Below, piece after piece: positions 59,700 to 64,000 of a DNA stretch of 64,000 bases. Origin of the DNA: Hibiscus mutabilis (Eukaryota > Streptophyta > Magnoliopsida > Malvales > Malvaceae); the NCBI GenBank assembly GCA_019671005.1, contig CM033721.1, forward strand, positions 56,091,680 through 56,155,679. The letters are read 5' to 3'. Within the stretch, counting starts at the first letter, position 1, and each line of letters begins with the position of its first letter. The position numbers and the translations under genes are program-made. The notes beneath the pieces were generated by a model. That model made no database searches. It saw only the letters and a program-made list of their open reading frames with translations, and had not been told where the DNA came from.

Positions 59700-60469
59700 C
59701 AGGAATACTTTTTTACCAACCTTAGACTCTATATCTTTTATCTTTAAATCTACATAAGATTTCTGCCGATTAATACTTTCTTGAGGTTGTGTTGTATTAT
59801 TTCCACCTTGTCATCTACATCTCGAACCAAATCAGGTCCAATCACTTTGCAATCCTCGAGCTCAAACCAATTCAAAGGTGTTATGCATCGTCTACCATAT
59901 AAGGCTTTATAAGGAGTCATCTTTATACTTGCTTGGTAACTGTTATTATAGGCAAATTCAGCGAGTGAAAAATACTTTTCCCACGAGCCTTAAAACTCAA
60001 GTACGCAAGCTCTAAGCATATCTTCAAGAATCTGAAAAATCTTTTCTAACTGACCATCTATCTGTGGATGGAAAGCAGTGCTAAAATTTAATCGAGTCCC
60101 CAACACCTCATACAAAGAACTCTAAAATCTCGAGGTAAACCTCAGATCTCTATCTGAAACAATAGATACAAGCACACCATGCAACCATATGATCTCTTTA
60201 ATATACAATTCTGCTTATCTATTCATTGTATAATCCATCCGAACTTGAACGAAATGGGCAGACGTTGTCAATCTATCGGCTATCACCCATATAGAATCTT
60301 TTTTTCTCGGAGTCATCGATAAACCTATTATAAAATCCATCGTGACATTTTCCCATTTCCACTTTGGAATAGAAATCGGTTGTGGCAATCCTGATGGAAC
60401 TTGATGCTCGGCTTTCACTTGTTGACATGTCAAGCATTTAGCTACAAATTCTGTCAGTGTTCTTTTCAT
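59700..60469 (-). pseudogene. Integrase N-terminal half and core, second chromovirus
   Basis: 60469-60215 encodes FVAKCLTCQQVKAEHQ (zinc-finger half), then KWENVTMDFIIGL (first catalytic Asp) and WVIADRLTTSAHFV. 60214-59700 carries the rest of the core in other frames (for example the Pro-x-x-x-x-Glu region), interrupted. Confidence 0.8.
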
Positions 60470-60766
60470 GCCTGGCCACCAATACCTGCTCTTCGGATCC
60501 TAATACATCTTATTACCTCATGGATGCATTGCCAATGGAACATAATAAGCTTCATATAGAAGTTCTCGTCTTAGTTCCTCATTATCAAGAATATATATTC
60601 TATCTCGATAATAAAGACAACCATTAATCTTAACTGCATAGTCTTTAACCCCACCACTCTTAATCTCTTTCATCGCTAAGCATTTTTCATCCTTACTTTG
60701 CAGCTATTTAATCTGACCTATCAAATTAGGCTTAAGATGCACTTCTGCAATCAAAGCACCATCATC

Positions 60767-61126
60767 TTATAGCGCCAACTGAGCATTCAAAGTCCTCAAG
60801 GAAGCAAATGTCTTCCGAATCAAAGCATCAACCATAACGTTTGCTTTCCCATTGTGATAATTAATTACAAGATCATAATCTTTGATTAACTCTAACCACC
60901 TTCTCTGCCCTAGATTTAAATCTTCTTGTTTCGTCAAATACTTTAAAATTTTGTGATCCGTATAAATATAGCATCGCTTCTCATACAAATAATGTTGCCA
61001 TATTTTCAAAGCAAAAAGTACTGCAGCTAATTCTAGATCATAAGTCGGATAGTTCCTTTCACGCGTCTTTAATTGTCTAGAGGCATACGCTATTACCTTA
61101 CCTTCTTGCATCAATGCGCATATCAA
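60767..61126 (-). pseudogene. RNase H of second chromovirus
   Basis: ALMQEGKVIAYASRQLKTRE, then NYPTYDLELAAVLFALKIW and YIYTDHKILKYLT are the standard RNase H motifs. The start of the domain (first Asp) would be just upstream but is not in this frame. The segment 60470-60766 is a linker with stops. Confidence 0.82.
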
Positions 61127-62002
61127 TCCATTATGGGATGTGCCACTATATAATGTAAATCCTTTCCTGATTCTAGCTGCACAAGCATTGGTGTTTAAGT
61201 TAAAATCCTCTTCAACTGCTCAAAGCTCTCCCGACACTTATTAGTCCAAACGAAAGGTACATCCTTCTGTAATAGCTTAGTAGTCGGTGTAGCAATCATC
61301 AAGAAACTCTTTACAAAACAGTGATAATATCCTGCCAATCCCAAGAAACTACGAACCTCAGTAATATTCTTGGGAGGTTTCCATTCAACAATGGCCTGAA
61401 CCTTTTTAGGATCAACTCAGATTCCTTCAGCCAAAACAATATGGCCTAGGAAAGCCACCTATGATCGTTAGAACTCACATTTAGAAAGTTTAGCATACAA
61501 TTTATTTTCTCTCAATATCTGTAATACCACCTGCATATGGGCATCATGTTCTTCCCTAGTCTTCGAATAAACTATTATATCATCAATAAACACAACAACA
61601 AACCGGTCCAAATACGGCTAGAACATTCTGTTCATTAGGTCCATAAATGCTACAGGAGCATTAGTTAGGCCAAAAGGCATTACCAAAAATTCATTGTGTC
61701 CATACCGTGTTCGAAATGATGTTTTCGGAATATCCTCTTCTTTAACCATTAACTAATAATAGTCCAATCGAAGATCGTTTTTAGAAAACACAGCTGCACC
61801 TTTCAATTGATCGAACAAGTCATTAATCCTCGACAACGGATATTTGTTCTTGACTATCACTTTATTCAACTGTCAGAAATTAGTGCATAGCCGCATCGAT
61901 CCATCTTTATTTTTAACAAACAAAACCGATGCTCCCTAGGGTGATAAACTAGGTCATATAAAACCTCAGTCTAATAACTCATGAAATTGAGCTTTTAGCT
62001 CT
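61127..62002 (-). pseudogene. Reverse transcriptase of second chromovirus
   Basis: Minus-strand fragments: FIDDIIVYSKTREEH (about 61560-61600), LRENKLYAKLSKCEF (about 61480-61525), LAGYYHCFVKSFL (about 61290-61350). Stops and frame changes occur throughout, so no long open frame exists here. Confidence 0.75.
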
Positions 62003-62570
62003 TCACAGTTCTGTCAGAGACATCCGATAAGGTGCCATCGATACCAGTTCAGTACCGGGTAGAACATCTATTCCGAACTGCACTTCTCGATCTAGAGGTG
62101 ACCTTGGCAATTCCTCTGGAAATACCTTATGGAAATCCCGAACTGTCGGAATATTATTAATGTCTATCTTTGATGATTGAGTATCCACAACATGAGCTAG
62201 ATAAGCATGACATTCCTGATATAGCAATCTCTTCGCTTTTATTGCCAAGATCACATTACTCAAACAATTTGACCCTTCGCCAATCACTACTATTTTTTCA
62301 CTTTTTTTGCTTTTCAACACTACTCGTTTCAAATGACAATTCACTATAGCATGGTAAGCATGCAACCAATATATGCCCAAAATAATATCGAACTCATTAA
62401 AAGGCAATTCCATCAAATCTGTTGGGAATTCAATCCCTTGTATCACTATCGGGCACTGCTTGCAAATTTTATTCACCCGAACACTATGACCAATAGGGTT
62501 GGTCGCAAAGACATCGCTAGATGTAGGTTCTAAGGTAATCCTACTATATGGGTCATCTGACGTAAACCTT
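62003..62570 (-). pseudogene. Truncated protease and RT start, second chromovirus
   Basis: 62476-62003 encodes NKICKQCPIVIQGIEFPTDL, FDIILGIYWLH and LDREVQFGIDVLPGT. The conserved I-L-G-M-D-W-L motif is present as ILGIYWLH (Met, Asp to Ile, Tyr). The catalytic Asp-Ser/Thr-Gly and all of gag are missing; about 62540-62720 is short leader-like DNA. A deletion must have joined the leader to the middle of the protease. Confidence 0.8.
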
Positions 62571-62721
62571 CACCCTCATACATCTATATTCACAATAACA
62601 TTTCATATTATTAAGCAGGCACATCAAACGTACAAGTGTTATCATTAGTAATTTATGACATCCTAGTGGCATGTATACCCTTACTGACTCATAACAGACT
62701 CGGTTTAGATCTAAACCTATA

Positions 62722-62733
62722 GTTATGATACCA
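62722..62733 (-). other. Primer-binding site, second chromovirus
   Basis: The minus strand reads TGGTATCATAAC, five bases from the LTR end. It matches the 3' end of initiator tRNA-Met at the first eight positions. Confidence 0.75.
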
Positions 62734-62738
62734 ATAAT

Positions 62739-64000
62739 TGTAACACCCTTTCCCGTATTCGATCATCAAACACGAGTCGGTGTTGTTACAAAACAAAGTC
62801 AAAAACATTTCTATTATAAAACTTCTGAACTAGCAGCTTGCAATGTCTTTGAATGAAAATTTTTATAAATTTTTATAGACATCAAAATTCATTTCGTAAA
62901 TTTTTAAATAAACTAGATTCACTAAGCTTTTTAACCATATAAATTAATAACTCAAATTTATTACACAAAATTCAAAAAAAAATCACAAACTCATGGCACA
63001 ATGCAGGATTTTCAGAAATCTGCTACACTGTTTTCTGACCTTCTATCGATTAAAAATTTGAATCTTTTAGTACAGACCTCGAAATCAGATACCGTTTGTT
63101 TTAAAGGAACTAGACTAAATTTATAGTTCATACATATAAGATTCACCTTAAAATTCAATTTATGGAATTTATGGCAATTTTTCAAACTTGATGCCTAATG
63201 TAGATTTTAAAGACTGTTTTTATCTATTCCAATTATAAGTCCACTAACTACTCATAAATCATTCCATTTCACATAGTAAATACACTAAACCATGCGTCAG
63301 ATATTATAAACCATAGTGAAATTTAAGAGTGATTTATATAAAACGAGTAGGTTTATCATTATACATGCCATTATACAAAAACGACATCTAAGATGTCAAA
63401 ATATTACTATGATAGCCTGTAACTTGTCCTCGTCGATTAGGTGATACAAACCACCACTGCTTACGACCTGAACTGTATATTCCTACGTGTGTACTAGCAA
63501 AACAAACGCTAAGTATGAACTTAGTGAGACATTATAATGTAATCATAAAATCTATAAATAATCAACTTTAAAAATATAGTATAGATAATTCGTATTCAAA
63601 TTCATTTCAAATCGTATTTTTTTATAGCAAGATTGAATAATATTAAAAATATCATTTTGTAAAAGTCCTTTTCACTAGCCCAAGACATACATGTGAGAGA
63701 AACTAAGTATGAGAGTCGTGTAGTCCTAAACTACTAGGACATAAAGACCAATAAACACTAGACCATAAAAGCCGATAATCAATAGACCATAAAGTGTCGA
63801 TAATCACTGGACACATAAAGTGTCGGGCGCATTTGTTAGACTCTATGGCATGCCACTATACTATAACTCTCAATAGTAATCTTGGGCAATAAAACAATAT
63901 CATTACCTTTTCAATATATCATTCTGTAGATGGTAAACAACTCATCATCGATAAATCAAAATAATGGAGCAATTCATACTCTATTATACTATAAATCATT
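62739..64000 (-). repeat. 5' LTR of second chromovirus (partial)
   Basis: Collinear with 56391 onwards and cut by the window end. It contains the 63735-63824 hairpin array. Confidence 0.85.

Larger units (their letters stand above)
56391..64000 (-). mobile_element. Second chromovirus (Ty3/gypsy), internally deleted
   Basis: Left LTR 56391-59253; internal 59254-62738; right LTR from 62739 past the window end. Both LTRs start TGTAACACCC (plus strand) and are about 90% alike. The purine-rich tract (minus, 59254-59272, TTAAGGGGTAGTGAAT) and primer site (62722-62733) show minus orientation. Minus-strand order: truncated protease, RT, RNase H, integrase, chromodomain. The gag is absent and the internal region is only 3.5 kb. 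All frames are broken. Confidence 0.88.

Overview
This window is plant nuclear DNA. It holds genes with GT-AG introns, a lignin-type laccase, plant-only LTR retrotransposon lineages (chromoviruses, a Tat/Ogre-type giant, a copia remnant), MULE and hAT derivatives, and a nuclear copy of plastid ndhD. The repeat style, including an Ogre-type element with a DUF7745/plant-mobile-domain-like first ORF, suggests a eudicot, perhaps a Malvaceae such as cotton. The species is an inference. Only two conventional host genes are visible; the rest is layered transposon sequence.

Layout. 1-10049: minus-strand chromovirus-type Ty3/gypsy element (degenerate RNase H, RT, protease, gag, primer site, then its 5' LTR). 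That LTR is split by a 3.4-kb solo LTR of the same family. 10148-13241: a non-autonomous hAT-like element, an unclassified MITE-like repeat and a long-TIR MULE-like element. 13242-17348: copia remnant whose 3' LTR carries a plastid ndhD fragment. 17515-18775: Pack-MULE carrying the first three exons of a MAP kinase kinase gene. 21007-26450: four-exon gene for a large plant-specific membrane-anchored protein of unknown function, with a one-base frameshift in exon 2 and a 150-bp tandem duplication in exon 3. 27259-46115: array of telomere-motif foldback repeats interrupted by a 17-kb Tat/Ogre-type element (minus strand; LTR-like copies at 28263-30070 and 43511-45326). 47990-50356: complete five-exon laccase gene (minus strand, 556 aa). 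50485-56390: AT-rich, gene-poor DNA. 56391-64000: second chromovirus (minus strand), lacking gag and the protease active site; its 5' LTR runs off the window.

The most unusual signal is shared by the LTR elements. Each carries a short tandem array of inverted repeats in non-coding LTR or 3' sequence. In the best arrays the loop is nearly constant, while the stem sequences differ from unit to unit yet stay complementary. The clearest case is 6246-6456, where the loop CACTACCC is closed by several unrelated stems, four of them perfect. Comparable arrays lie at 15603-16014 (copia), 30080-30541 (Ogre type) and 57391-57500 with 63735-63824 (second chromovirus). I know of no description of this as a general feature. 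Compensated stems imply either selection on RNA/DNA structure or a templated repair or reverse-transcription process that copies one arm onto the other.
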